A stretch of DNA of 64,000 nt from NCBI GenBank assembly GCA_011799875.1, contig CM022301.1, positions 216,686,526 through 216,750,525 on the forward strand, read 5' to 3'. Source of the DNA: Thinopyrum elongatum (taxonomy: Eukaryota > Streptophyta > Magnoliopsida > Poales > Poaceae). The position numbers were made by a program, and so were the translations under genes. The notes under the pieces are model-generated. The model saw only the letters and a program-made list of their open reading frames with translations, made no database searches and was not told the DNA's origin. The stretch's first letter is position 1. The number at the start of each line of letters is the position of its first letter. Below are positions 53,136 through 64,000 of this stretch, in pieces.

Positions 53136-54662
53136 ATGGACGCCATGGAGCTGTCCTGGGGCGCGCGGTGCGCCGGGCTGGCCTTCTTCGTCCTGTCCGT
53201 CCTCATGGTGGCGCTCGCCGCGGTGCTCCTGCTCGTGCGCCGGTGGCCATGGTGCAGCTGCCATGTCTGCCGGACGTACCTCACGGGCTCCTGGGCCAAG
53301 GACTTCACCAACCTCGGCGACTGGTACGCGCACCTGCTGCGCGAGTCGCCCACGGGCACCGTCCACATCCACGTCCTCGGCTGCACCGTCACCGCTAACC
53401 CGGCCAACGTCGAGTACATGCTCAAGACAAACTTCGAAAACTTCCCCAAGGGCAAGCGCTTCTCCGCGCTCCTCGGCGACCTCCTCGGCAGCGGCATCTT
53501 CAACGTCGACGGCGACGCGTGGCGCCACCAGCGCAAGATGGCCAGCCTCGAGCTCGGCAGCGTCACCGTGCGCTCCTACGCCTACAAGATCGTCGCCCAT
53601 GAGGTGGAGACCCGCCTCTTGCCCGTCCTCGCCGACGCAGCCGACAAGGGCAAGGTGGTCGACCTCCAGGACGTGTTCCGCCGGTTCGCATTCGACACCA
53701 TCTGCAAGATCTCCTTCGGCTTGGACCCAGGCTGCCTCGACCTCGACATGCCCATGTCGGACCTAGCGAACGCGTTCGACACCGCCTCGCGCCTCTCCGC
53801 CATGCGGGGCGCGGCGGCTTCGCCGTTGGTGTGGAAGATGAAGCGGATGCTCAACATTGGGTCCGAGAGGGAGCTCAAGAAGGCCATCAAGCTCGTCGAC
53901 GACCTCGCGTCGGCGATGATTCTACAGCGGCGGAAGCTGGGTTTTGAAAATAGCCATGACCTCCTCTCACGGTTCATGGCCTCGGACGGAGATGTGCAAG
54001 CCATGGACGACAAGTACCTCCGCGACATCGTGGTCAGCTTCCTCCTCGCCGGGCGGGACACGGTGGCCTCCGCGCTGACCACGCTCTTCATCCACCTGTC
54101 CAAGAACCCTGAAGTCGCGGCCGCCATTCGCGCGGAAGCCGGCGGCGACAAGCCGTCCACGTACGAGCATCTCAAGAGCCTGCAGTACACGCACGCGGTG
54201 CTGTACGAGAACATGCGCCTGTTCCCGCCCGTGCAGTTCGACTCCAAGTTCAGCGCCGCCGCGGATGTGCTCCCGGACGGAACCTACGTGGAAGGAGACT
54301 CGCGCGTGATGTACCACCCGTACGCCATGGGCCGCATGCTGAGCATCTGGGGCGCCGATCACGAGGCGTTCCGCCCCGACCGGTGGCTCACTGGACCCGG
54401 TGGTTCGTTCGCGCCGCCCAGCCTGTACAAGTACCCAGTGTTCCAGGCCGGCCTCCGCGTGTGCCTCGGCAAGGAGCTCGCCGTCACTGAGATGAAGGCG
54501 GTCAGCGTGGCCGTGGTGAGAGCTTTCGACGTGGAGGTTATCGGAGAGAATGGCCGTAGTGGCTGGGCGCCGAGATTTGTGGCGGGGCTCACGGCGTCCA
54601 TCAGCGGCGGGCTCCCGGTGAGGATCAAGCGCGCTTCGACGTCGAGTGCAGACTTCAAATAA
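53136..54662 (+). CDS. cytochrome P450, CYP94C-like (putative jasmonoyl-isoleucine/fatty-acid omega-oxidase)
   Basis: A complete intronless 508-residue frame. The N-terminal membrane anchor is residues 13-34. P450 signatures follow in order: C-helix WRHQR (129-133), I-helix AGRDT (305-309), K-helix ENMR (358-361), FRPDRW (412-417) and the haem loop FQAGLRVCLG (436-445) with Cys443 as iron ligand. Leu440 sits where many P450s have Pro. Family-like stretches include ANPANVEYMLKT, FPKGKRFSALLGDLLGSGIF, MASLELGSV, DLQDVFRRFAFDTICKISFG and FPPVQFDSKF. These match the CYP94 family and, best, CYP94C, whose members oxidise 12-hydroxy-JA-Ile to the dicarboxy form in the endoplasmic reticulum, ending the jasmonate signal. 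The start is supported by a TATA box and a good context (GCGATGG); a second Met is at position 4. The codon third positions are very GC-rich, as in many grass genes. Minus-strand frames over it are shadows. The substrate is inferred. Confidence 0.9.
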   Translation: MDAMELSWGARCAGLAFFVLSVLMVALAAVLLLVRRWPWCSCHVCRTYLTGSWAKDFTNLGDWYAHLLRESPTGTVHIHVLGCTVTANPANVEYMLKTNFENFPKGKRFSALLGDLLGSGIFNVDGDAWRHQRKMASLELGSVTVRSYAYKIVAHEVETRLLPVLADAADKGKVVDLQDVFRRFAFDTICKISFGLDPGCLDLDMPMSDLANAFDTASRLSAMRGAAASPLVWKMKRMLNIGSERELKKAIKLVDDLASAMILQRRKLGFENSHDLLSRFMASDGDVQAMDDKYLRDIVVSFLLAGRDTVASALTTLFIHLSKNPEVAAAIRAEAGGDKPSTYEHLKSLQYTHAVLYENMRLFPPVQFDSKFSAAADVLPDGTYVEGDSRVMYHPYAMGRMLSIWGADHEAFRPDRWLTGPGGSFAPPSLYKYPVFQAGLRVCLGKELAVTEMKAVSVAVVRAFDVEVIGENGRSGWAPRFVAGLTASISGGLPVRIKRASTSSADFK

Positions 54663-54734
54663 TTACTAGTGAAAAATTGGGATGCGCTAACAATGTACAT
54701 AAGTAGGAGATATCAGTAGGATAGTTGTTTCTTT

Positions 54735-54740
54735 AATAAG
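54735..54740 (+). terminator. possible polyadenylation signal of the P450 gene
   Basis: AATAAG 73 bp after the stop codon, a tolerated variant of AATAAA in plants, in an AT-rich setting. Confidence 0.4.
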
Positions 54741-54860
54741 AAAATCAAAATTTTCATCAGTTATTGTTCACCGTGATTTCCAAAATTTCATGCTTAATTG
54801 TGCTATAATTTCAGAAAATCAACCGAAAAGGGAAGGTTACAGGTCTCAGGCATCTAACGA

Positions 54861-56340
54861 GACCAAAACACTTGATAAACACATATACGTTCATAAATTC
54901 ATAGACCGAAATCCTCCCTATATCTATGGCTGATACTCCACTCTCTTACTCAGATACGTTTCATCATCCAAGTATTTAGTAATAAAACAGAATATTGCCT
55001 TGGGGATGATGACATGCTCTTCATAAAATAACTTCTTCTCGAGCATTATGCAATCATTTACCTTAGCGCTAGTAATACAAATACAAGCATTTTTTCTCTT
55101 ACGTTCACCAAAGCAGTTACATGTAAGATTTTGTACTGAACCGATGAACACAAGTGATTGCTTTCTGATATTCCTGGCTAATAACGTAGTGACAGAATGA
55201 TAATATATATTGGGCACTGAAGATCAAGGGTTTCTAATATCTTAACAATCCTTCCTTGGTATGAGAAGTAAAATATCAAATCCGTGGAGTTCTCCTACGA
55301 GCCAATGATTAGCTCTGCACTCAACGAAAAACCTTTTTCCTGGTCCCACTAGCTTTGCCAATCTCGTGAAGTTGCCAATCTCACTAGCATTGCTAGTTGC
55401 AAAGATTAATTACTGTGTTTGGCACTGATTTTTCTATGCAAAAGAACAAATATTCAGAACATTAAAGCACAATAAAAGTGTAAATGGGATTGCATTTATG
55501 AGGAATAAAGGATCGGATCCAAAATTTCACTATTTGCATCTCTCCAAACTACATAGGCATGGTGAACACAGTAATCGAACACGCATATAGGCACTCCGCC
55601 TTTATTTCCATAGACCGCTATCGAACATGCATCTATAGCTAATAATCCACTTCAAGACTGAAATCCATCATGCAACTCAAAGTATTAAGTAATAAAATAG
55701 AGTATTGCATTGACCAAGGTGACATAATGTTGATAGTATGTTCTCTTTACCTCCAGTTTATCACCGAGTCAACTAGGCAACGATCTTTTCATCATTAGTG
55801 GTAATAACATACTACAAGCCTTTTCATCTTTTTTTTCCACCGAATTAGATTACTTGCAAGGTTAAACCTGACCAACATACACAACCCCCTCTAGGAAATC
55901 ATTAATCTAAACATGATCAGTGCAAGACTAATAATTTGAAGAGGCATGTACATATATAAATCACGGAACAAAGAACTAAAAAACCAATAAATAATCCATA
56001 TAAGATCTAATCATAATGTCACAATTCCTCACACTGCATCAAACACATGAGAAATTACAATAGATTGATCACAATCATGTACGCAACTCATATGATCTTT
56101 GTATTGAAGAACATAAGAGTGTAGATGACACATGGCTACTATTATGGACCCATAGTCCAAGGAGGGCTACTCACACATGGTAGTCGGGGCAACAAAGTTG
56201 ATGAAGAAGGCTCTGACATCAAGTTTCCCCTTCGACAGAGTATCAAGGTAGACCTCAAGATTGGAACACCTTAGTTTGGGATGAAGCGGCGGTGAGAAAG
56301 ATCATTATATTCAAGGTATAGTTTTGGGGGTTAGTATAAA
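54861..56340. repeat. two diverged copies of an LTR-like segment
   Basis: AT-rich, without genes. 54903-55230 and 55608-55900 align as direct repeats with many changes (TAGTAATAAAACAGAATATTGC against TAAGTAATAAAATAGAGTATTGC, shown here in part, and TAATACAAATACAAGCATTTT against TAACATACTACAAGCCTTTT). 56100-56200 (GGACCCATAGTCC, CTACTCACACATGG) resembles the Athila-type LTR at 62780-62820. It is probably decayed Athila-type LTR on the minus strand. Confidence 0.5.
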
Positions 56341-56861
56341 GGTGTGGGGATGGAGAGGCATCAGGGGGGACCATATGTGCCCCACAAGACCCTATGGCAC
56401 GTGACAGAGCAAAAGATCGTCAGTACCCTCGGTATGGTGCCTGACGAGGTCGGAAGTACTGGGATGGAGCCCACACGCACAAGTTACCAAGGTTCGGGCC
56501 TTTGAAGAGTAATACCCTACGTCTTGCTCATTGTCGTTATTCATGGTGGGGATACCTTCTGTGAGGGATTACAATGGTGTAGATGAGATTGCTACCTAGA
56601 GTTGTTCTACGGGAGAGTAGTTGCATTTAAGGGCCTCTAGCCCCACCTTATATACACGGTGGGAGATAGAGTTTACATGAAGGAGATGCGATCTATCCAG
56701 CCGCCCTCCTGACTTGGAGTCCATGAAGGTCCCAAGACCACCTATAGGTCGCTATAGGCCCTCCTCCTGTCTTTGTCTTCTCAGTGGGCCTGAAGGGCCT
56801 ACCACTGGGTTGACCGCCAGGCTCTCCTTCGAGAAACCACCCCCGGTCATGGCACCATCAG
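56341..56861 (-). repeat. 3' LTR of G8
   Basis: On the minus strand it begins TGATGGTGCCATGACC at 56861. It has a TATA box at 56648-56654 (TATATAA) and an R/U5 region with GACGTAGGGTATTACTC and GGCCCGAACC. The outer border at about 56341 is approximate. Confidence 0.6.
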
Positions 56862-56877
56862 TAGCCCCTGAGCCCGT
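56862..56877 (-). other. polypurine tract of G8
   Basis: On the minus strand this reads CGGGCTCAGGGGCTAC immediately before the LTR start, the form seen in Tat-type elements. Confidence 0.65.
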
Positions 56878-57399
56878 CGTAACTCAAGAGCCTTAAGAGT
56901 CCGGGTGGGCTAATGGCTTCGTTTCTTGATACCAGGGAACGCGATCTTGTCGATCTCATGGTTTCCGAGGGCCTCCCTTCCCCGGGATCACTATTTCGTT
57001 TGTGAAAATCCGTTGCCACGAGGCTTCTTCTGCGACCTCCACATGTCTCGGGGCCGCGAAGCTGTTGGATGGCGCTTGGGCAACCATGGGCCATTCAGTA
57101 GGACCCGGGCCGCCACAGAGAACCCTGGCATTGTCGCCATTTGAGCCAATATTGACGCTACACGCCTCGCCTTTGGTAGCGGTGAAATCGCGGGGATCCG
57201 TTCCATGAATTGCGAGGAGAGTGTCATTCCAATCATCTTATTTCTTCTTCCTAGATCCCTCAAAGCCTGATCCTACCGCAGTTAGGTCCGTAGATTCGCA
57301 TGATGGAGCTTAAGTAAAGTGAGCCCAACTTGTCCTTTGGGCAGAGCCTTGCCCGAGAGTAGGCCGTGAGTGCATCGCCGCCCCTTGCCGTGCTAGTCA

Positions 57400-58740
57400 A
57401 TCCGCCCGAGTGGTCCGATGATTGGAAGCGTTCTCCAGACACCAACAAGGATATGTATAGGTTGGTGGAGCTGGGATGGCTTCCAAAGTGCAAGTCACTG
57501 TATTGACACCCCCTTGCCTGCGACAAAGTCACGCCCAATCCTGAGCTTTGGAATCTTGTGGTGCACACCTCCTTCATCTGTCGTGGACTGCAACTTCCTT
57601 TGAACACCTTCACCAGAGGAATCTGACACATTACGGGCTGTAGCTGCATCGTTTGACCCCGAACTGAGTGTTGCACATGGCCTACTTTGTGACCCTCTGC
57701 GAGTGCTTTGTTGGGGCTCTCCCTCACTTTGGCCTCTAGAAGCACTTCTTCGAAGTCGTGCCGCGTTTGGAGACGGGTAAGATTCTGGTCTGCGGAGGAG
57801 CAGTCATCCGAACTTGCCGTGGCTCGTGATATTTTGAGCTCACAACGCCTCCTGAGACAAAGGAATGTGAGCAGGATTGGTTCCATGCCCCGGATGTAGT
57901 GGGGCATTACACAGAGCTCGGACTGCCCAAGTTCGCTAATGTGACCTACTAGCAGAAGTCGGAGTGGGGCTCAATGCTGGAGGTTTCCTTGAAGACCGCC
58001 ACAATTATAGAGGCAGTCCATCATCTTCAAGCCAAAGGGTTGTCGGGCGTCCAAATCTTGAAGACCTGGATGGAGAGGAATATCCAGCCCCTGGGATGGA
58101 AGGAATCCCCTATGTTCGATTACAAAGGTCTGAAGGATCCCAACCGCTTTCTCGATTGGGAGGTCACGGAGGCCGACATGGAGCTTCATATGCATTTGGT
58201 GACCGACCTCCCCCTTGGTGATAAATTCTTGGGGGTTGCCGTGGAGCCATATCATTAGGGCAATCCTCGCCCCGAGGTAAATCATGGCGACCCGCTTTGA
58301 CGCCCTTTCTTTTTTCTGTTTGAAACTTGCTTTTTGCGTGTGCTGACGTTGCTTGCTTGTGCTTAGACCTTGCGAATTTCAAATAAATCCCTCCTCAGCC
58401 CCATCATGCTGAAGCGGCTATGTATCTTGCCAATGCTTTGTGGCCGCCTCCTCGAAGTTCTATCGGAGGTGCAACTGGTGCATAAGTGGTCCCGCCATCA
58501 GGAAGGTTGCAGAAGAGGTCGCGGGAGCTGACAATCACCTCTCCATCGGCGAGAGTCGTGAGATCGCGAACCACATTGTCTGCGAGCCCAGCTATCGTGG
58601 CGCCGGACCTCATGAGCCGCATGTGAGCTCATCAGCTTCGGTGTCAGGCACGCCAGAACCCCGGGAGGCCCCCGTGGCTTGCACCTTGACGGAGGTCGGC
58701 AAGGATATGGGTATAACACCGAGTCTTGAGGCTGGAAGAT
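57400..58740 (+). pseudogene. antisense gene of G8, second copy of the G5 antisense gene family
   Basis: Remnants read, in changing frames, YFVTLCECFVGALPHFGL-like near 57675-57735, then LPKFANVTY (57925), MLEVSLKTATIIEAVHHLQA (57974), VQILKTWMERNIQPLGWKES, MFDYKGLKDPNRFLDWEVTE, DMELHMHLVTDLPLGDKFLG and EPYH, ending at the stop at 58256-58258. An intron-like segment follows at 58277-58366 (GTAAAT to TGCTTAG). It aligns in kind with the first two exons of the gene at 45179, including the intron after the PEV/PE codons. Stops near 57490, 57735 and 57950 break it. Function unknown. Confidence 0.6.
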
Positions 58741-58769
58741 AGCCTCTACCACAATCAAGTGGGGTGGAG

Positions 58770-60233
58770 TGATGTCCTGCAAGGGCACAGGGATCTTGCA
58801 TTTCGTGATAAGTAAGTGTCGAATGCCACAAGGAGCGAATAGGAAGACACTACCAACCCCACAGCTATGCTGTCTACACGGCTACATTCGCACCCAAACC
58901 GTAGTTTGGAAATAGTCTATCCTATTGGTTGCTAGGAAAGCTTGAATAAAAGGGGTTTCCACTAAACTAAAAGTTAGAACATGGAAATAAACTAAGTTAA
59001 TAAAAGGGGGTTTGTAACTGTAGGATTGAATAGACAGAAAGACAGTCTCTAGGCTTCGGTCTCACTAGTACTAGATGGGTACCTTAGTGGCAGCGGAATA
59101 CTAGTAACGTATACGTGCAGGTGATAACAAGATCACAAGAAATGACGTCTCCCAACGTTACATGCAACGCAAGCAAATACTAGATCATGCCACAAAGACT
59201 AATTTTGCATACTAGATCATACCTCAACCTAGAGTCGAATCAATCACTCAAAATAGATGAATTGACACACAAAGAGGAATGATTCATTGATGTCATCAAC
59301 ATTTCAATCTTACAAATTAGAAGGATGAAGATGGAGACAGAGAGCGAGATGTCTCCGGCACGCACGACCTAGCCAGGACCGGCGCCCGATGAGGATGGTG
59401 ATGATGATGGCACCGCCTTCTCCTCCTCTTGCACGGCGTGGTGTAGATGGAGTTGTGGAGGGAAAGGCCTCCCCCAAGAGGGAGAGCCTCCCGGTGGCTG
59501 CTCGGATATGTGGTGGATGTGAATGACTTAAGACGGCGACTAGGGTTGGAGGTGTTTATATAAGAGGCCTTTTCGGGTCTCCTCCGTTGATGTGAATCCT
59601 CCTCCATCCAAGGACTCTAGATGAGCCTTATCCTCTCCCAATCCCTTCATTATGAGCCAAGGATCTCGTGGGAACAATTGGGGACGAAATCAGTGAAGAA
59701 TCCAAGGCAACTTTTGGAGCTATCTGCAGGTCATACGACCAACCAAATGACCGGCCACGGTCGCATGAAATGTCTTCTTTCGTGCTGTCTTTTTGTGACG
59801 TCCTTCTGCGGTAAAACGGTCGCCATTTCTTCAAACAGACTCCGATCTTGACGTTCTTGGGCTCGTTGGATTCTCGAGATTAGCGCCGATCCATTTCAGG
59901 TATTATATCTTGATTTGGAGGACTTTGGAAAAAAATTGACTTTTTCCGGCCTCCGAAATGGCTAAGTCTGGCCCGTTGGTGTCTCCGTATCGAACCCATC
60001 TTTGATCCTTTCATTGTGCTTGGTCCTTGGTTGCTCCAAAACAGATGTAGACACAAGAAAACAAAGAAAATTAATAAAACCAGATAAAATACTAAATGTG
60101 CAATGCTCACAAGTAATAATCCAAAAGTTGGTAATCATGCATAATAAACAACTATTTGGTTCAATAGGGCATAATATATGAAGAGAACATGCAACAAATG
60201 AGCTATAAAAATGGGTAAAAATATAGAGCCATC
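58770..60233 (-). repeat. Athila-type LTR (G7), 3' LTR position
   Basis: 1464 bp. On the minus strand it runs from TGATGGCTCTATATTTTTAC to GCAGGACATCA. The U5 end (CATTCGACACTTACTTATCA) is like that of the G4 LTR. It has a TATA box on the minus strand at 59555-59562. The left side is G8 sequence, with TGGAG at 58765-58769 as a possible target duplication. Confidence 0.65.
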
Positions 60234-61942
60234 AACCTCCCCACGCTTAAACCTTGCTGGTACTCAAGTAAGAAGGTTGACTACCAAAAGCTCACTGCTA
60301 CCACCTCTAAAGCATATATTGAACCAAAACCTAAAAGTGATATCCATGTTCATCGTGCAAGCATGCAAAAGTTTACCAGCAAGGGAGTAATACAAGTTAT
60401 CATCTTAGTTCCATTGCCATGGAGGCTGAGAAATAGGATGTTTTTTGTGGAGCCCAAATTCCCATTGCTAAAGGTTTAATGAGAAGGTCAATATTATGTT
60501 AGGAACACAACAATAACTATCATAGACAAAAGAAATTAAGCATTAGCAGCCATCGCTTCAAAAACACCAACCCAAGGCATACCAGGTATAATAGCAAGAT
60601 CGTATGTCTGTGTTATTCAACCGCTCAACTACCTATGCAGCACTGAGCGCAAGCCTATGCCTTGCACTTAAGGGAAAATAGAATAATGATTTGGGGTTTT
60701 GAGAAGTCAAAAGCAAAGAAAGTCTTGCACCAATGCGCTTAATTCCTACATGTCCTCAAGTAGGTAAATGATAAAAACAGAATTGTTGATGTTGAATGCT
60801 ACCTAGCATGTGTATCATGTAATCTATTTATGGTATAAATGATGAGAAATGATGAAGTAACAATATCAACATAATAATATCCATGAATATAAGAAGCATA
60901 ATAATTGCATAATGTATGATCCTTAATGAATGTTACCCTCATTCATTTTATCATGTTAGCATGGCATGACTCCGCCTTCACCGCATAAATATAAATCATG
61001 AGCACCCCGGTGTCAAACCAGACAATTGGATCGTACTTCTAAGGTGCTTCAGCATTTTCAACCCACGCAATACATGAGCGTGAGCCATGGATATAACACT
61101 ATAGGTGGAATAGAATGCGGTGATAGAGATCAATAAGGAGAAGTCAAAAAGTAAGAAAGTCTCGCATCGACGCGGCTAATCAACGGGCTATGGAGATGCC
61201 CATCAACTAATATCAATGCGATGAGTATGGATTGCCATGCAATGGATGTGCTAAGAGCTATAAGTGTATGAAAGCTCAATGCAAACTAAGTGGGTGAGCA
61301 TCCAACTTGCTTGCTTATGAAGACCTAGGGCATTTGAGAAAGCCCATCATCGGAATACGCAAGCCAAGTTCTATAATGTTAAATTCCCACTAGTATATGA
61401 AAGTGATAACTCAGGAGACTCTCTATATGAAGAACATGGTGCTACTCTGAAGCACAAGTGTGGAAAACGATAGTAGCATTGCCCCTTCTCTCTTTTTCTC
61501 TATTTTTCTTGTTGGGCTCTTTTTGGCCTCCTTTTTTTCGTCCGGAATATCATCTCGACTTGTGGGGGAATCATAGTCTCCATCATCCTTTGCTCACTGG
61601 GACAATGCTCTTATAATGATGATCATCACACTTTTATTTACTTACAACTCGATAGAACCAAAACATCTATGAATAGCATGTATACGGCCAGCACATGAAC
61701 GAGCAAATAGGTGATGAACGAGTCATACCCTTCGGTTGGTGAGGCTGATGTCTGCTAGAACTACGTTGGTATTTCCCCAAAGAGGAAAGGATGCTGCAGC
61801 ACAGCGACGGTAGGTATTTCCCTCAGTGATGAGACCAAGGTTATCGAACCAGTAGGAGAACCACGCAACACTACGTGAATGGTACCTGCACACAAATAAC
61901 AAATACTCAATACCTGACGTATTAAAGGGGTTGTCAATCCCT
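60234..61942 (-). other. non-coding internal DNA of Athila-type elements
   Basis: Starts with a polypurine tract on the minus strand (AAGCGTGGGGAGGT) next to the LTR end at 60233. The segment near 60740-60820 (TTAATTCCTACATGTCCTCA, GTAGGTAAATGATAAAAACA) repeats that at 63321-63400. 61490-61640 has a pyrimidine-rich run and CGACTTGTGGGGGAATCATA. No gag or pol frame is present, so the internal region is deleted or a mosaic. Confidence 0.55.
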
Positions 61943-61959
61943 TTCGGGCAACGGCGCCA
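61943..61959 (-). other. primer-binding-site-like sequence (tRNA-Asp type)
   Basis: On the minus strand this reads TGGCGCCGTTGCCCGAA, close to the Athila site TGGCGCCGTTGCCGGGG, four bases from the LTR end at 61964. Confidence 0.65.
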
Positions 61960-61963
61960 GAAA

Positions 61964-63309
61964 TGGCTAGTGGACGAGAAAAAGTTGTAATAGATTGGAT
62001 AAATAGATGCAAAATAAAATAAAGTGCAGCAAGGTATTTTTGGATTTTTGGAAATATAGATCTGAAAACAAAAGCAAATAAAAATAGATCGCAAAGGCAA
62101 ATATATTAAAGAAGAGACCCGGGAGCCGTAGGTTTCACTAGTGGCTTCTCTCGAGAAAAAATAGCAAACGGTGGGAAAACAATTACTGTTGGGCAATTGA
62201 TAGAACTTCAAATACTCATGACGATATCCAGGCAATGATCATTATATAGGCATCACGTCCAAGATTAGTAGATCGACTCCTGCCTGCATCTACTACTATT
62301 ACTCCACACATCAACCGCTATCCAGCATGCATCTAGTGTATTAAGTTCATGGAAAAATGGAGTAATGCAATAAGAACGATGACATGATGTAGACAAGATC
62401 TATTTATGTAGAAATAGACCCCATCTTGTTATCCTTAATAGCAACGATACATACATGTCGTTTCCCTTTCTGTCACTGGGATCAAGCATCGTAAGATCGA
62501 ACCTATTACAAAGCACCTCTTCCCATTGCAAGATAAATAGATCAAGTTGGCCAAACAAAACCCAAATATCGGAGAAGAAATATGAGGCTATAAGCAATCA
62601 TGCATATAAGAGATCAAAGAAGACTCAAATAACTTTCATGGATAAAAACATAGATCTGATCATAAACTCAAAGTTCATCGGATCCCAACAAACACACCGT
62701 AAAAAGAGTTACATCATATGGATCTCCAAGAGACCATTGTATTGAGAATCAAACGAGAGAGAGAAAGCCATCTAGCTACTAACTACGGACCCGAAGGTCT
62801 ACAAAGAACTACTCACGCATCATCTGAGAGGCACCAATGGACATGATGAACCCCTCCGAGATGGTGTCTAGATTGGATCTGGTGTTTCTGGAACTTGCGG
62901 CGGCTGGAATTGATTTTCGGCGACTCCCTAGGGTTTCTGGAATATTGGGGTATTTATAGAGCAAAGAGGCGGTGCGGGAGGCCACCGAGGTGGGCACAAC
63001 CCACCTGGGCGCGCCCTGGTGGGTTGTGCTCCCCTCGGAGCACCCCCCCAGGTGCTTCTTCGGCCCACTGGATGTCTTCTGGTTCAAAAAAATCCACAAA
63101 AAGTTTTGCTGCGTTTGGACTCCGTTTGGTATTGATTTCCTGCGATGTAAAAAACATGCAGAAAACAGCAACTGGCACTGGGCACTATGTCAATAGGTTA
63201 GTACCAAAAAATGATATAAAATGACTATAAAATGATTGTAAAACCTCCAAAAATGATAATATAACAGCATGGAACAATCAAAAATTATAGATACGTTGGA
63301 GACGTATCA
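61964..63309 (-). repeat. Athila-type LTR (TGATACGTCTCC family)
   Basis: 1346 bp. On the minus strand it runs from TGATACGTCTCCAACGTATC to CACTAGCCA. It has a TATA box at 62951-62960 (CTATAAATA on minus) and an inverted repeat around GTGGGCACAACCCACC near 62990. This LTR start is very common in wheat (Sabrina/WHAM-like, by memory). Small frames in it are not genes. Confidence 0.8.
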
Positions 63310-64000
63310 GCATCCCCAAGCTTAATTCCTGCTCGTCCTCGAGTAGGTAAATGATAAAAACAGAATTTTTGATGTGGAATGCTGCCTAACATGTTCATCA
63401 CATATTCTTTTCTTTATAGCATGGACATTTGGACTTTTATATGGTTCAAAGCAATAGTCTAGTTTTGACATGATAACTTAAATACTCAAGCATATCAACA
63501 AGCAACCATGTCTTTCAAAATATCAACGCTAAAATAAGTTATCCCTAGCCCATTATGCTCAATCATTGATCCATTCATGAAACATACTCGCATATTAGCT
63601 ACACCCAATGCTCAAGTACGATCATAGTGCCCCTTAGTTGGTGCTTTATAAGAGAAGATGGAGACTCTAAATAAAAATTGCATAAAGTAAAAGAAAGGCC
63701 CTTCGCGGAGGGAAGTAGGGATTTGTAGAGGTGCCAGAGCTCAAAGCTTAAATTGAGAGATAAAAACATTTTGGGAGGTATACTTTTCCCACCAATGAAA
63801 ACGACTTAGAGTTCCCCACACTTTCCATGCTAGATATATCATAGGCGGTTCCCAAACAGAAAATAAAGTTTATTCCTTTTTCCACCATTTCTTTCACTTT
63901 CCATGGCTAGACGTATCCACGGGTGCCCTCCATACCAACACTTTCCAAGGAATTTATTATTTGACAACATAAAGTAAATTCATTTATTCATTTTGGGGCT
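63310..64000 (-). mobile_element. 3' non-coding end of an Athila-type element running off the right edge
   Basis: Begins with a polypurine tract on the minus strand (AAGCTTGGGGATGC) against the LTR at 63309. It continues with 3' untranslated sequence of the type also found at 60740. No coding frame is seen in these 690 bases. Confidence 0.7.

Larger units (their letters stand above)
56341..58769 (-). mobile_element. Tat-type Gypsy G8, 3' end with antisense gene
   Basis: On the minus strand: 3' LTR (about 56341-56861), polypurine tract (56862-56877), and antisense gene (57400-58740, plus strand) further inside. Pol is missing because G7 is inserted at 58769/58770. The arrangement mirrors G5. 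Confidence 0.65.

Noticed and set aside
53118..54362. Long minus-strand frames (up to 221-249 codons) over the P450 gene
   Set aside because: They are shadows of the GC-rich coding sequence. They show no domain, and the plus-strand frame carries all P450 motifs.

Overview
The window is a stretch of Triticeae nuclear DNA (wheat, Aegilops, barley or a near relative). The evidence is a BARE-1/Angela-type Copia element with its typical LTR ends, Athila-type Gypsy LTRs with tRNA-Asp primer sites, LTRs of the kind common in wheat, and one GC-rich intronless grass P450 gene. About nine tenths of it is nested LTR retrotransposons, most with broken frames. I found no bacterial, viral or CRISPR-like system. 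No rRNA gene or functional tRNA gene is visible.

Layout, left to right. 1-5205: Copia element C1 (minus, SIRE/Maximus-like), inserted in the 5' LTR of G1. 5206-16672: Gypsy chromovirus G1 (plus), with a 4.03 kb 3' LTR, an extra ORF upstream of gag, gag-pol and a chromodomain. 16673-18614: Tat-type Gypsy G2 (plus; RNase H and integrase), the host of G1. 18615-23424: Copia C2 (plus; LTR and gag, pol missing), inserted in G2. 23425-29714: Gypsy G3 (minus), inserted in C2. 29715-43735: Athila-type Gypsy G4 (plus), inserted in G3, and itself split by Angela-type Copia C3 (31642-40323, minus) with a perfect 5-bp target duplication. 43736-45178: a mosaic of LTR pieces. 45179-50650: Tat-type Gypsy G5, with minus-strand pol and a spliced-looking antisense gene on the plus strand. 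50651-54860: a gene island with a LINE fragment, a TIR element, a SINE and the P450 gene. 54861-56340: decayed duplicated LTR-like sequence. 56341-58769: Tat-type G8 (LTR, polypurine tract, antisense ORF). 58770-64000: Athila-type LTRs and non-coding internal sequence.

The one convincing host gene is 53136-54662, a complete 508-residue cytochrome P450 that resembles CYP94C, the enzymes that oxidise jasmonoyl-isoleucine. Its upstream region has a TATA box and, about 35 bp before it, a perfect G-box (CACGTG). That fits the jasmonate feedback control known for this family.

The other points of most interest lie inside the retrotransposons. G1's LTR carries two exon-like acidic reading frames with splice-site-like borders, and G1 has an extra ORF before gag. 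Tat-type elements G5 and G8 carry a multi-exon-looking antisense gene. The two Copia LTRs hold arrays of a short inverted repeat. One Athila-type LTR at the right end has a primer site on one side and a polypurine tract on the other. Family names are given by recognition, without a database search.
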